Source: Cinnamomum chago (taxonomy: Eukaryota > Streptophyta > Magnoliopsida > Laurales > Lauraceae). Taken from it: a DNA stretch of 64,000 nucleotides. This document shows positions 11,116-24,440 of the stretch, piece after piece. Location of the stretch: NCBI GenBank assembly GCA_038049695.1, contig CP142455.1, positions 28,557,501 to 28,621,500 of the forward strand. The letters run 5' to 3'. The position numbers were made by a program, and so were the translations under genes. Within the stretch, counting starts at the first letter, position 1. Each line of letters opens with the position of its first letter. The notes below the pieces were generated by a model. It worked only from the letters and a program-made list of their open reading frames with translations, made no database searches and had not been told where the DNA came from.

Positions 11116-11176
11116 CGTGGGAAAGCGATCGGGGCCTCTCTTAAAATGAAATAGAAAAATAAAACAAAGCAAACAA

Positions 11177-11643
11177 TAGGGGTGCACAAAAATTCCGTCG
11201 ATCCGTGAATCCGATCCGATCCGCAGATTTTTATCCGTTCCGAAGGTAAACGGATTGGTGACGAATTGAAAATTTTGTAATCCGTTAGCAACGAATCGGT
11301 GGCGGATTTCACCCTCAATCCGCGGATTCAATTCGATCCGATCCGTAGAGATTAAATATAAAAAAATATAAGGGGTCTAAATATAAATTAAGATGTCAAA
11401 ATTTAAAATAAGAAAAAAACTTAAGAGGTCAAAATGTGATTTTTTTACAACATATTTGATATTTTTCTTTTAATATTAGATTGAACAGATTAATCCGATC
11501 CGATCCGGTCCTCCACACATCGGTTCGGATTGGATTTTAACAACCACGAATTGGTGACGAATTCCAAATCCATCAATCCGTAAGTAACGGATTGGTGATG
11601 GATTTGGCCCAATCTGCACCAATCCAATCCGTGTACACCCCTA
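11177..11643. mobile_element. hAT-type MITE, 467 bp
   Basis: Termini are TAGGGGTGCAC and GTGTACACCCCTA, imperfect inverted repeats of the hAT kind. The flanks GCAAACAA (11169-11176) and GCAATCAA (11644-11651) form an 8-bp duplication with one mismatch. Other units of the host repeat show the empty site AAAGCAATCAAGCC. CCGATCCGATCC motifs crowd both ends. There is no transposase. Confidence 0.9.
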
Positions 11644-14600
11644 GCAATCAAGCCGACTTGGCACGCTCCTTACCTTTATATATTGCAAGGAAATTAAGGA
11701 GATACCTTGCTCTAGTTTTATGTCAAAATTTCAGAGAATGCGAACAACTTATAGCCTAAGCTGTATGTATTGCAACCATTCACAAAAGAAAAAACTATTT
11801 TTTAGTTTCTCAAGGCCACGCAACAGATTCATGCATTGAAATTAATCCACTGCTTACATGATGCATACTTACTATTGTAAACGATTTTGGTAAAAACCAA
11901 CTGTTTTGATCATGACAAAAAGAGATGTAACTCTTAGGAGTGCGAGAGGGTATAAATAATTCGAACCAAAACTAAAAAAAATAAAAATAAAGCTTATAGG
12001 CTCTACCCTTAACACAGCCGGAGTGATCTCCCACCTGTGAGTGGGGTATGGGAACCAAGGGAGGTCCAACCAATAAAAATCCTAGCCACTAAAAAAAAAA
12101 CAAATAATTTTAATCTAAAACTAGTTTGCCGCACTTGAAGATTAAGTATACCATCAATACTTAACTAATATAATCTTATACATCATTAATCATATTCACC
12201 AATGACTGATGTTTTGAGCACACCTATTTCTTGATAAGGGAGTAAAGTGAAACTTCAAAGCAAAGCTATAGAACCCATCTCAAGATTTTTTGACTTTTCT
12301 GAAAGTAGCACTTGCGCAAAAGAAATAGAGGAAGTAATGAAATTTTGATGAGGCCGGCCTTTATCTATTACAAGGAAGAGACATACCTAGATCTAGTAAT
12401 AAGTCAAAACTTTGTGACTATGAAGGAACTTCTACAACTGCACAAAAGAAAAAAAAAATCATTGGGGTGGGGTCCAGATGATCCAGACTCACTAAAAGAG
12501 AGTAAAGTGAAAAATTACATCAAAGTGAAGCTGTACAATACCTATCACAGCTTTATTTCCCCTTTTTAAAGTGGGATCCTCTTAAATTGAAGTAGGAAAA
12601 TAAAACAAAGCAATCAAGCCGACGTGGCACGCTCTTTACCTTTATATCTTACAAGGAAATTAAGGAGATTACTTGCTCTAGTTTTATGTCAAAAATTTAG
12701 AGAGTGTGAACAACTTACAACTAAAGTTCTATGTATTCCTACCATCCACAAAAGAAAACTATTTTTTAGATTCTCAAGGCAACGCGACAGATTCAAGCAT
12801 TGAAACTAATCCATCTACTTGCATAATGCAGACTAACTATTGTAAGTATTTTTGGTAAAAACTAACTATTTTGATCATGACAATCAGAGAAGTAACCCTC
12901 ACGAGGGCGAGAGGGTGTCAATATTTCAAACTAAAACTAAAAAAGATAATAATAAAAAAAAAAGAAAGATAAAGCTTATAGGCTCTACATTTAACACGGG
13001 AGTGATCTCCCACCCGTGAGTGGGGTATGGAACCGAGTGCGGTCCAACCAATAAAAATCCTAGCCACTCCAAAAAAAAAACTGCATGTCTTGTTTATTGA
13101 ATTTCCTCAATTAATTTTAATCTAAAACTAGTTGGCCCCACATGAAGATTAAGTTTATCATCAATACTTAATTGATACAATGTTATACATCATTAATCAT
13201 ATTCATCAATGACGGATGTTCCGTACACACCTATTTCTTGATGAGGGAGTAAAGTGCAACATCAAAGCAAAGCTATAGAACCCATCTGACAATTTTCTGA
13301 CTTTTCTAAAACTAGCACTTGTGCAAAAGAAAAAGAGGAAGTAATGGAATTTTGATGAGGCCGACCTTTATGTATTGTAAAGAAGAGACATACCTAGATC
13401 TAGTAATAAGTCAAAATTTTGTGACCACGAAGGGAACTTCTACAACCCCACAAAAGAAAAAAAATCATTGACGTGGGGTGCAGATGATCCAGGCTGACGT
13501 ATTTCTTGTGAAGGGAGTAAAGTGCAAAACTACATCAAAGCGAAGCCATGCGATACCATATCACAGTTTTATTTTCCTTTTTTAAAGTGGGATACTCTAG
13601 TTTTATGTCAAAAATTCAGTGAATGCGAACAACTTAAAGCCCAAACTGTATGTATTCCAACCATCTACAAAAGAAAAAACTACTTTTTAGATTCTCAAAG
13701 CCACGCGATAGATTCAGGCATAGAAATTAATCCATACTCCTACATGATGCAGACTTACAATTATAAATTGACCTTTTGAAATCCAACTGTTTTGATCACG
13801 ACTATCGGAAAAGTAGCCCTTAGGAAGGTGAGAGGGTGTAAATATTTCCTTCCAAAAGTTTTTAAAAAAAAAAAGAAAAGAAAAATAAAGCATATAGGCT
13901 CTACCTTTAACACAGCGGGGGTGATCTCCCACCCGTGAGTGGGGTATGGAGACGAGTGAGGTCCACCCAATAAAGTCCTAGCCACTAAAAAAGAAAAAAG
14001 AAAAAAGGAAAAAGAATGGCATGACTTGTTTATGGGATGTGCTCAATTGCCCCACATAAAGATTAAGTATATCATCGGTACTTAATTAATACAATCTTAT
14101 ACATCATTAATCGTATTCATCAATGACGGATGTTCCGTACACACCTATTTCTTGATAAGGGAGTAAAGTGCAACATCAAAGCAAAGCTATAGAATCCATC
14201 TCATGATTTTATGACTTTTCTGAAAGTAGCACTTGTGCAAAAGAAAAAGTGGAAGTAAGAGAATTTTGAAGAGGCTGACCTTTATCTATTACATGGAAGA
14301 GACATTCCTAGCTCTAGCTAGTCATAAGTCAAAATTTTGTGACTACGATGGAACTTCTACAACCCCACAAAAGAAGAAAAATTACATCAAAGCGAAGCTG
14401 TACAATACCATATAACAGTTTTATTTTCCTTTTTTCAAGTGGGGTCCTCTTAAAATGAAATAGGAAAATAAAACAAAGCAATCAAGCCTACTTGGCATGC
14501 TCTTTACCTTTATATATTGCAAGAAAACAAAGAAGATACCTTGCTCTAGTTTTATGTCAAAAATTCAGGGAATGCGACCAACTTACAGCCCAAATTGTAT

Positions 14601-14771
14601 GAATTCCAACCATCCACGAAAGAAAAAACTACTTTTTAGATTCTCAAAGGAACGCGACAGATTCATGCATTGAAATTAATCCATCCACCAGCATGATGCA
14701 GACTTACTATTATAAATTGATTTTTGTGAAATCCTACTATTTTGATCATGACAATTGGAGAAGTACCACAA

Positions 14772-14792
14772 CCCCCCCCCCCCCCCCCCCCC
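14772..14792. repeat. Poly-C tract (21)
   Basis: An uninterrupted run of 21 C inside a repeat unit where sister units have only a few C. Confidence 0.9.
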
Positions 14793-17256
14793 TTCGGAAG
14801 AAGGTGAGAGGGTGTAAATATTTCCTACCAAAAGTAAAAAATTAAAAAAAATATAAGAAAGATAAAGCTTATGGGCTCAACCCTTAACACAACCAGAGTG
14901 ATCTCCCACCCGTGAGTGGGGTATCTAACCGAGTGAGGTCCACCCTATAAAAGTCCTAGCCACTTAAAATAAAAAAAATAAAAAAATAAAAAAAAACAAA
15001 GGGCATGTCTTGTTTATGGGATGTGCTCAATTGATTTTACTCCAAAACTAGTTGGCCCCACATGATGATTAAGTATATCATCAATACTTAATTAATACAA
15101 TCTTATACATCATTAATCATATTCATCATTGACGGAAGTTCCCTACACACCTTTTTCTTGATAAGGGAGTAAAGTGCAACATCAAAGCAAAGATATAGAA
15201 CCCATCTCAAGATTTTCTATCTTTTCTGAAAGTAGCACTCGTGCAAAACGAAGAGACGAAGTCATGGAATTTTGATGAGGCCGACCTTTATCTATTGCAT
15301 GGAAGATGCATGCCTAGATCTAGCAATAAGTCAAAATTTTGTGACTACGAAAGAACTTCTACAACCTCACAAAAGAAAAAAAAATCATTTGGGCGGGGTC
15401 CAAATGATCTAGATTCACCTATTTCTTGAGAAGGGAGAAAAGTGCTAAATTACATAAAAGTGAAGCCGTACAATACCATATCACAGTTTTATTTTCCTTT
15501 TATAAAGTGGAATCCTCTTAAAATGAAATAGGAAAATAAAACAAAGCAATCAAACTGACTTGGCACGCTCTATACCTTTTTATATTGCAAGGAAATTAAG
15601 GAGATACCTTGCTCTAGTTTTATGTCAAAAATTTAGTGAATGCGAACAACTTACAGCCCAAACTGTATGTATTCAAATCATCCACAAAAGAAAAAACTAT
15701 TTTTTAGATTCTCAAAGCCACGCGATCGACAGATTCATGCATTGAAATTAATCCATCCGCCTGCATGATGTAAACTTACTATTGTAAAATGATTTTTGTG
15801 AAAACCAACTGTTTTGATCATGACAATCGGAGAAGTACCCCTCAGGAAGGTGAGAGGCTGTAAATATTTCCTACCGAAAGTAACAAAAGAAAATAAATCT
15901 TATAGGCCCTTAACACAGCTAGAGTGATCTCTCACCCGTGAGTGGGGCATGGAACCGAGTGAGGACCACGCATTAAAAATCCTAGCCTCTCAAAAAAAAA
16001 AAAATGGCATGTCTTGGTTTTGGGATGTCCTCAATTAATTTTACTCTAAAACTAGTTGGCCCACATGAAGATTAATTATATCATCAATACTTAATTAATA
16101 CAATCTTATACATAATTAATCATATTCATCAATGACAGATGTTCCCTACTGTGAGGTCCCACCCCTTGTGGACCCTTACTTTGATTTGAGTACTATTAAT
16201 TATAGTATTGTTTATCTAATTATACTATTTAATAGGGGTTAGTTAGGGTAGAGTATTACTTTGGCCTATTTTCTAAGAATTAGTCTCTTTTTGTGTTTCA
16301 TAAGTTATATAGGATGCCTTTTATAATTGTTAGAGTTTGTTAGTTATTTAGAGGCCCTAGCTAGTAAATAGATTTAGTAGGAGAGGTTTCAACATAAGAA
16401 TATTCTAAAAGACCTAAATACCCATGTACTTATCCTTTCTTTCTGCTAAACTAGGGAAGACCCTTTGGTCATTAGCCACTCAACACAACCGATAAAACCA
16501 CCCTCCCTCATCCCAAATGGGCTTCATGCTCTCACTCTCATTTCCCTCTCTTTTCTCTCTTGTTTTCCCTCCAATTCCCTGATCTCCCTTTCTCTCTCTA
16601 AAAACCCTAGATCTAGAACCCTAGCTACAAGAAGAAGATCATCAACAAAGTTTCAACTATCATCTCATCTATGGATCCCTCTCATCTTATAGATATGTTC
16701 TCTCTCTACAAGGAAATGTATTTTTCATCTTTTAGTTCAATTTCCTTAGAATCTCTCTTTCTCTATCTAGATTCACTTCCTTATTGCAATTCTCTTGTGG
16801 ATCTAGGATTAGGTGCTATAGATCTACTTAGATTTGGTTTTTTGGAGTATTTGAGTGATTGGAAGACCTTAGTTGCTTGGATTTGGTTTTAGAGCTTGAA
16901 TTTCTCTTCTTCTTGTCATTTTCCTTTGCAATTGGATTAAGGCAAGTGCAATATACCTTTTTAGCATAGAATGCATATTTTCCCTTGTTTGATTCTGTAA
17001 TTTAAATTCAATTGATGTTGTAATGCTTAGATCTATCTTTTGAACTTGTTTTCATTGATTTTGGCCATTGATGGATGAGATTACCCATTTGGAATATCAA
17101 TGGCCTAATTGAGAATGGTTTGGTGAAGATTGAAGTGTTTTTGTTATTTATGTATGTTTCCATGATGAATGGATGAGATTGATGATGGTTTTGATGGAAA
17201 TTGGATTGAATGGGAGAAGTTCCTGAATTCTGGAATTTTGAATCCGTAGTGTACCT

Positions 17257-17665
17257 GGTCGACCGGCACTTGGGCATGTCGACCGGATACATAGGAAATC
17301 CAGAGAAATAACTGGGACTGGAACTCTTTCTCAGTTCTAGAAATCTGGTGTACCAGGTCGACCAGCTCTGCTGGGTGTCAACCAAATACAAAGGAACCTG
17401 AGGGGAAAAATCTGAGACCGGAATTCTCTCTTAGTCCGAGAAATCCAGTGTACCCAGTTGACATCCAGGCTAGGCGGTCCACAGGGCATACTGTGGAATT
17501 TTTAGAAGCAGAGTGCTGCCCCCCAATTATTTGACCCAGATTCATGTGTACCCAATTGACATCATGGCCACGATGTCGACCGGATATACTGTAGGGCTGT
17601 TGACCTGTGAGTCGACATCTTGACTCTCCCAGTGTACCCGGTCGATCGGCCCTTAAGATGTCGAT
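17257..17665. promoter_or_regulatory. Six palindrome pairs in tandem (GTCGAC type)
   Basis: GTCGAC or close variants occur as pairs at 17258/17278, 17357/17377, 17457/17477, 17555/17575, 17599/17611 and 17641/17660. The first four pairs are exactly 20 bp apart and repeat every 98-100 bp. Pairs are flanked by GTGTACC on the left and GGATAC-like sequence on the right, so each block is itself an inverted repeat. ORFs here are by-products of the repeat. Confidence 0.6.
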
Positions 17666-18808
17666 TGGATACACTGCAAACTGAGGTTTTTCAGTTTTGC
17701 AATTTCTGAGATTTGATCTGTTGTGGGCCCATTAATCATCCAAATGACTTCTATTGATGTGTCAAGCATAAGTCAATGGTGTGGCTCAGACTCATGGGGA
17801 CCACTAAGTAGGGTCTAGTGTGTTGATTGGACGTCGAATCGATCTTTAACGTTGTCGAAGATGCCCGCAACTTTTAGAGCACCAAACACAGTATCCTCGG
17901 TATCTAAAACTTTATTTAGGAATCAAATTGACTAACATGGACCTAGACCGGAACAGGAGGCCATTACTTAGGTTGGACCTTTGCTATTCCCCTTTGATTA
18001 CTTGGTTTTGGAGATTTATTATACGTGATTCCTTACTATCACTATTGAATCATTTCTATTGTTAATACTTGTTAATTAAATGAAAATTGAATGATCTGAA
18101 CCTAGGATTACCTAGTGGTGACCTAATGTGAATTGGTGATTAATTACTTGTGTCTGGGGCTAGGCGAGCCATCATATGGCCTAAGAATGGATGGTGGTGA
18201 TACCTTAGAATGAAGAGATTGGATATTATGGACTTGTGACCCATTTATGAATGAAAATGGAATGAATATTATTGGCTGAACTAGGATGTTATACTTGGAC
18301 TATTTTGAACCAAGGCCACGGTATTGGTGGGCCTTAACATGGATCCAATGATGGACTTGGACTTGGATTGTACTTATGGATTGGACATGTACCTTAGACA
18401 TTGTATGGACTTGGTAGGACCTTGCTAATGCAAGGCAAGCCTAGACAGACTCAAACCTTTACTTGTTTCCTTGAGTCGGCAATAGCATTCACCTAGTTTT
18501 TATAAGCTTAGCATTTGAACTGATCATCACTGGTGAGAGCTATATTGCTTACTGTTGAGAGTTATCATGATGAGCTATGGCTAGACGGACGGTGTGATAC
18601 CGGTTCCGGTCTATTGAGTGAGGGTGTTGATATTGATGTTGTTATTATGGGTGGGGCTCGTCATCCCTTGCACTATTACTATATTTCCCCGCCGTGACTG
18701 CTTATAATACAGGAGGTTGTGGCATAATATCCTGCGTTGTCCAGTTTGTATGAATGTGCCACATTGTTGTATGGTTAGATTACATACTTTACTTTCATTC
18801 TATTTTAT

Positions 18809-21018
18809 TGTCACAACCCGGACCCGAGATCAGAGTCATTAGGGTTAACCCCCAGGTCGCGATGTTAATCATACTTACTCCCGTAAACCCCGTTTAACCA
18901 AAGTTACAACGAAGTCTACAAGGGATCTTGCATACGTACCTGTCAATGTACAGTTGTGCGGAATATACAATAATATACATGTATACATTGACAACCTATT
19001 TAACAAAATGAATCACATACTTTACTTTGAACTGTAACGTTCACTTTACATCGTTTCAGTTTTCCTATATCAACCACTGCATAATTAACATACAATGCAG
19101 GGGACATCATTTCTATTAATTACAATACCAAAATGATTATACAAAATAATTTCTATAAAGTCTCCAAAAGATTTCAATGTTCTCCTCTCTCAATTCACGT
19201 CCATTCGACTAAACCTCCTGGAGGTAGCGAATGGGCCTCCTCCGCTGGCGAGACGGTCTCGGAGGGACCGGCACGGGCAACTGAGCCTGTAACATCATCA
19301 GTAATACCATGAACACGACGGTTCAACAAGGTATATACATATATGTATGACTTGTTTACAATTCCTAGCAATTCACGATTTAACAGTATTAGACAATTCA
19401 TAATAACATAAATAACAATGACAATAATATGGCAACTACAGTCTCATTGGTTTCAACTCCATTCAGTTCTTCTAAAATGAAGCATTTCATATTCATTTAT
19501 TCATTATGTTCAGCCTTTATTAATGACTTTTCAGTGTATGACTTTTCAGTCAATGACCTTTCGGTCCAATAAGGTGGGATCTCCCAGTGTCTTGATCAGA
19601 GATCACTGATGTCACCACGGGCTCCGGAACACTCCAATCTCATCTACTGCAATAGGAATAGTCATTTCATTCATTTCTCATTTATTCAGTTCGATTCCAT
19701 AACGAGTTTAGGAAACCACGATGTAGTGCCAGACCCGATACTAATTCTAAACACTATTATTCAATTCGAAAACCAATTATCTAAACCAAACACTCAAGTG
19801 AAACACGGTTTATCAGTGCACGTATTACTATAGATGACATTATGGAATGAAATGGTGCATTGGGAGAACCGTAGTTAACACTCAAGAAGGTCTAGACAAC
19901 CCTTTGGAGAATTAGCACTTAACTCGTCACCTTTCTTTTCTCTTATTTCCCTAGTCTTGAAGACCTTAGAGTAGGGCATAATTAGTCTTAACCTTAAGGT
20001 ATATACCCCTATATACCCCTAGAACTCATAGGAAGCACCATTGTTCCCCAAAAAATAATACCAGAGGGACAGGTCCGATCGATCGGCCACCATACAGAAA
20101 CAGAACGCAAGGTTCTGTACTGCAATGGGTGAATGGTTTTTCTTCATCCATTCTTCATCCTCTTTCTTCCCCTGATGACCTAATAGACAATTTGTGTATA
20201 AAATTGTATAAAACTAACAATCATACACTCATATGAACATTTACCTAATACAATCACAATTAACACAATCTAAGAATTGGTTTCAACCCTCCAAGCATAA
20301 GATCTAATTCATCATTTCTTCTCCATTCAAACCATTGAAATTTCTCAACAATCATAACCATATGTATTTACTTGCCTTAGATGAAGCTTGATTGCTATAA
20401 ACCCCTTTTCTTAGCTTGGATTGAGTTGGAATTCTCTCCTTGAAGCTTGGATTCCAAGAATCTTTAAGAAGATGATGAAGATGATGGACTCCTCTTCACT
20501 CCAATCACCTCAAATCCACCTTTGATGAAGAGAAATGAAAGGAAGAAGAAAGAAACGGATGGAAATGTTGCCTAGGGTTTCTCCTGGGATGAATGAACTC
20601 AAAAATGAGTTCATTTGGGTGATATAAGATGTGAATTTGCAATTAAGTCCATTAATTCCCTTTTATTCCAATTCAAGTCAAATGATGATCCATTTAATCC
20701 GATATTCATCAAATCAATTCAAGTCTTTTATGAAAGTTATCGTACTCGTCGAGATACACATGCTGGTATCAAGAGTTTCCGAATTTAACAAAATACGTAC
20801 AAATCCGTATTTCCGAAAAAGTCCTTGGTTTGAATTCCATTTCCATTCAATTCACTTCATAAGCTTAGTTACTATTTCATCAAGCCTAAATTCCTCATTT
20901 TGGGCTAATTCCAATCTATTTGGCGATAAATCACCATTAGTTCATTTGAACCGGCTTAATTAGTCTTAAACTCAATTAATTAGAGTTAATCTGGATTAAC
21001 TCGGGACGGAGCCTAACA
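18809..21018 (-). mobile_element. Nested 2.2-kb solo LTR
   Basis: Plus-strand ends are TGTCACAACCCGG and GGAGCCTAACA; flanks are TTTAT at 18804-18808 and 21019-21023, an exact 5-bp duplication. The TGTTAG end and the pyrimidine-rich leader (about 20420-20560 on the minus strand) suggest minus orientation. It is the same family as 39496-42083. It interrupts the solo LTR 16150-21641. There is no internal region. Confidence 0.92.
20075..20086. promoter_or_regulatory. Perfect 12-bp palindrome in LTR
   Basis: CCGATCGATCGG, a perfect palindrome, followed by CAGAACGCAAGGTTCTG. It lies downstream of the leader of this LTR, similar to the place where the sister LTR at 39496 has its TTCGAA array. Confidence 0.45.
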
Positions 21019-21641
21019 TTTATACATCTTACTCAATTGCCTAGCATTTGTACGTACTGTTGTTAATCTTATGATATTTTGATCGTCTCTATTTACTTTG
21101 ATGCATACATCCTATGTTACTTGTATACCGTGCTTTGCCAGATATTTGGATCTGACCCATTATTGGTGCTTAGGTATTGAACCCGATCCTGAGGACGATG
21201 CGCTCGTTGAGGCGCCAGTAATTGAAGACTGCGGATGGGGACCGGCTGACCAAGTGGTCAAGCTGGAGGATGGAGTGCTTGCACAGGGGGTTTGAGTGCA
21301 CACTTATTTTGGGATTTTCGAGTGACTCTTGTTGTGAGCAGGGGTTTTATTCATCTGATATGTACAAACTATATTTCTTACTTTGAGATTAGTAGACAAA
21401 TGCCCTGCTACATTTGATATATTATTTCGATACCTTATTTGCTTCCGCTATTCTTTGATATTGCTTCTGTTATTCTTTATGCTTCTGCAATTAACCGTTG
21501 ATCATAATATTGTCTCAAAAGTTTTAAATTTGGACCTCACTGCGAATTATGATCTTTGAAAATTTTTGGATTTTCCGACAAGTAGCGCATCAATTTTGGG
21601 TACCTTGGCGGAACCTTGGCATTCAAAATTAGGGTGGTACA

Positions 21642-24440
21642 CCTACACACCTATTTCTAGATAAGGGAGTAAAGTGCAACATCAAAGCAAAGCTACAGAA
21701 CCCATCTCACGATTTTCTGACTTTTTTGAAAGTAGCACTTGTGCAAAAAAGGATGTAATAGAACTTTGATGATGCTAACCTTTATCTATCGCATGGAAGA
21801 GACATTCTAAGCTCTGGTAATAAGTCAAAATTTTATGACTGGGAAGGAACTTCTACAGCCCCACAAAAGAAGAAAAAAATCATTTGGGTGGGTTCCATAT
21901 GATCCAGACTCACCTATTTCATGAGAAGGGAGTAAAGTGCAAAATTACATCAAAGCAAAGCCGTACGATACCATATTATAGTTTTATTTTTCATTTTTAA
22001 AGTGGATCCTCTTAGAATGAAATAGGAAAATAAAGCAAAGCAATCAAGCCGACTTGACACGCTCTTTACCTTTATATATTGCAAGGACATGAAGGAGATA
22101 CCTTGCTCTAGTTTTATCTCAAGAATTCAGTGAATGTGAACAACTTACAACCTAGATTTTATGTATTCCAGCCATCCACAAAATAAAAAACTACGTTTTA
22201 GATTCTCAAAGCAACGCGACAGATTCATGCATAGAAATTAATCCATCCGCCTGCATGATGCAGACTTACTATTGTAAATTGATTTTTGTGAAATCCAACT
22301 GTTTTGATCGTGACAATTGGAGAAGTACCCCCTTAAGGAAGGGAAGAAGGTGTAAATATTTCCTACCAAAATTACAAAAAATAGAAAAAATAAGAGAAAT
22401 AAAGCTTATAAGCTCTACCTTTAACATAACCGGAGTGATCTCCCACCCCTGAGTAGGATATGGAACCAAGTTAGGTCCACCCAATAAAAGTCCTAGCCAC
22501 TCAAAGAAAAAAAAAAACCTTGGCATGTGTTGTTTATGGGATGTCCTCAATTAATTTTACTCTAAAACTAGTTGACCCCTCATGAAGATTAAGTATATCA
22601 GCAATACTTAATTAATACAATCTTATACATCATTAATCATATTCATCAATGAGGGTTGTTCCCTACACACCATTTCTTGATAAAGGGAGTAAAGTGTAAC
22701 ATCAAAGCAAAGTTATAGAACCCATCTCAAGATTTTCTGACTTTTCTCAAAGTATCACTTATGCAAAAGAAAGAGAGGAAGTAATGGAATTTTGATGAGG
22801 CCGACCTTTATCTATCTGCATGGAAGGGACATCCCTAGATCTATCAATAAGTCAAAATTTTGTGACTACGAGAGAACTTCTACTACCCCACAAAAGAAGA
22901 AAAAAATCATTGGGGTGGGTTCTATATGATCCAGACTCACCTATTTCTTGAGAAGGGAGTAAAGTGCGAAATTAAATAAAAGCAATGCCGTACAATATCA
23001 TATCACAATTTTGTTTTCCCTTTTTAAAGTGGGATCCTCTTAAAATGAAATAGGAAAATAAAACAAAGCAATCAAGTCGACTTGGCACTCTCTTTACCTT
23101 TATAAATTTCAAGGGAATTAAGGAGATACCTTGCTCTAGTTTTATGTCAAAAATTCAGTGAATGCGAACAACTTACAGCCCAAACTATATGTATTCCAAC
23201 CATCCACAAAAGAAAAACTATTTTTTAGATTCTTAAAGCCACGCAACAGATTCATGCATTGAAATTAATCCATTTGCCTGCATGATGTAGACTTACTATT
23301 GTAAAACGATTTTTGTGAAATCCAACTATTTTGATCATGACAATCGGAGAAGTACCCCCCTCAAGAAGGTGAGAGGGTGTAAATATATTTCCTACCAAAA
23401 GTAAAAAAAATAGAAAAAATAAGAAAAATAAAGATTATAAGCTCAACCTTTAACACAATCAGAGTGATGCCCACCTGTGAGTGGGGTATATATGGAGAAC
23501 GAGTGAGGTCCACCCAATAAAAGTCCTAGCCACTCAAAAGAAAAAAGGGCATGTCTTATTTATGGGATGTGCTCAATTGATTTTTACTCTAAAACTAGTT
23601 GGCCCCAGTACATGAAGATTAAGTATATCATCAATACTTAATTAATACAATCTTATACATCATTAATCATATTCATCAATGACTGATGTTCCGTTCACAC
23701 CTATTTCTTGATAAGGGAGTGAAGTGAAGTGCAACATCAAAGCAAAGCTATAGAACCCATCTCACGATTTTTTGGCTTTTCTGAAAGTAGTACTTGTGCA
23801 AAGGAAAAGGTGGAAGTAATAGAATTTTGATGAGGCATTCCTTTATCTATTGCATGGAAGAGACATTCCTAGCTCTAGTCATAAGTCAAAATTTTGTGGC
23901 TACGAAGGAATTTCTACAACCCCACAAAAGAAGAGGAAAATCATTGGGGTGGGTTCCATATAATCTAGAGTCACCTATTTCTTGAGAAGGGAGTAAAGTG
24001 CAAAATTACATCAAAGCGAAGCCGTACAATACCATATCACAGTTTTATTTTCCTTTTTTAAAGTGGGATCCTCTTAAAATGAAATAGGAAAATAAAATAA
24101 GCTATCATGCTGACTTGGCACGCTCTTTACCTTTATATATTGCAAGGAAATTAAGGAGATACCTTGCTCTAGTTTTATGTCAAAAATTCAGTGAATGCAA
24201 ACAACTTACAACCCAAACTGTATGTATTCCAACCATCCACAAACGAAAAAAAATAACTATTTTTTTTATTCTCATAGCCACGCGAAAGCTTCATACATTG
24301 AAATTAATCCATCTGCCTGCATGATGCAGACTTACAATTGTAAAACGATTTTGGTGAAAACCAACTATTTTGATCCAGACAATCAGAGAAGTACCCCGCA
24401 GGATGGTGAGAGGGTGTAAATATTTATACCAAAAGTAAAA
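21642..24440 (+). repeat. ~1-kb tandem repeat array, right block
   Basis: The array continues after the LTR insertion. Marker positions are about 21647, 22669 and 23701, a period of about 1020-1030 bp. The CCTATTTCTTGAGAAGG half-start lies near 21913 (as TTTCATGAG), 22941 and 23977. The array fades at about 24440 after TATACCAAAAG. Confidence 0.85.

Larger units (their letters stand above)
11129..16149 (+). repeat. ~1-kb tandem repeat array, left block
   Basis: Direct repeats of about 0.9-1.03 kb. The marker CCTATTTCTTGATAAGG (or a variant) occurs at about 12223, 13231, 14141 and 15151, and again across the LTR insertion at 16149/21647. Each unit has two related halves (see findings), an A-rich run, and a GATCTCCCACCCGTGAGTGGGG block. 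Two units lack the CTATTTCTTGAG half-start (near 12490 and 14380). No coding capacity is credible. The hAT MITE at 11177-11643 sits in the first unit. Confidence 0.85.
16150..21641 (+). mobile_element. 3.3-kb solo LTR (Gypsy type) with nested insertion
   Basis: Starts TGTGAGGTCC and ends GGTGGTACA, flanked by an exact duplication CCTAC (16145-16149 and 21642-21646) inside the ~1-kb repeat. Removing the nested LTR (18809-21018 plus its 5-bp duplication) leaves about 3277 bp. A pyrimidine-rich leader with AAAACCCTAG lies at about 16540-16620. A palindrome-pair array follows at 17257-17665. The right part is related to 149-1472. There is no internal region; this is a product of LTR-LTR recombination. 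Gypsy assignment is inferred from its relative and its length. Confidence 0.9.

Noticed and set aside
17008-17674. Minus-strand ORFs of 127 and 98 codons with repeated MYPVD/STRYT phrases
   Set aside because: They are translations of the GTCGAC palindrome array inside a solo LTR; the repeated phrases mirror the DNA period and there is no family signature.
11129-24440. Possible CRISPR array or rDNA spacer
   Set aside because: Units are about 1 kb, diverged, without short identical repeats and unique spacers, and no rRNA sequence is seen; this is plant nuclear satellite-like DNA.
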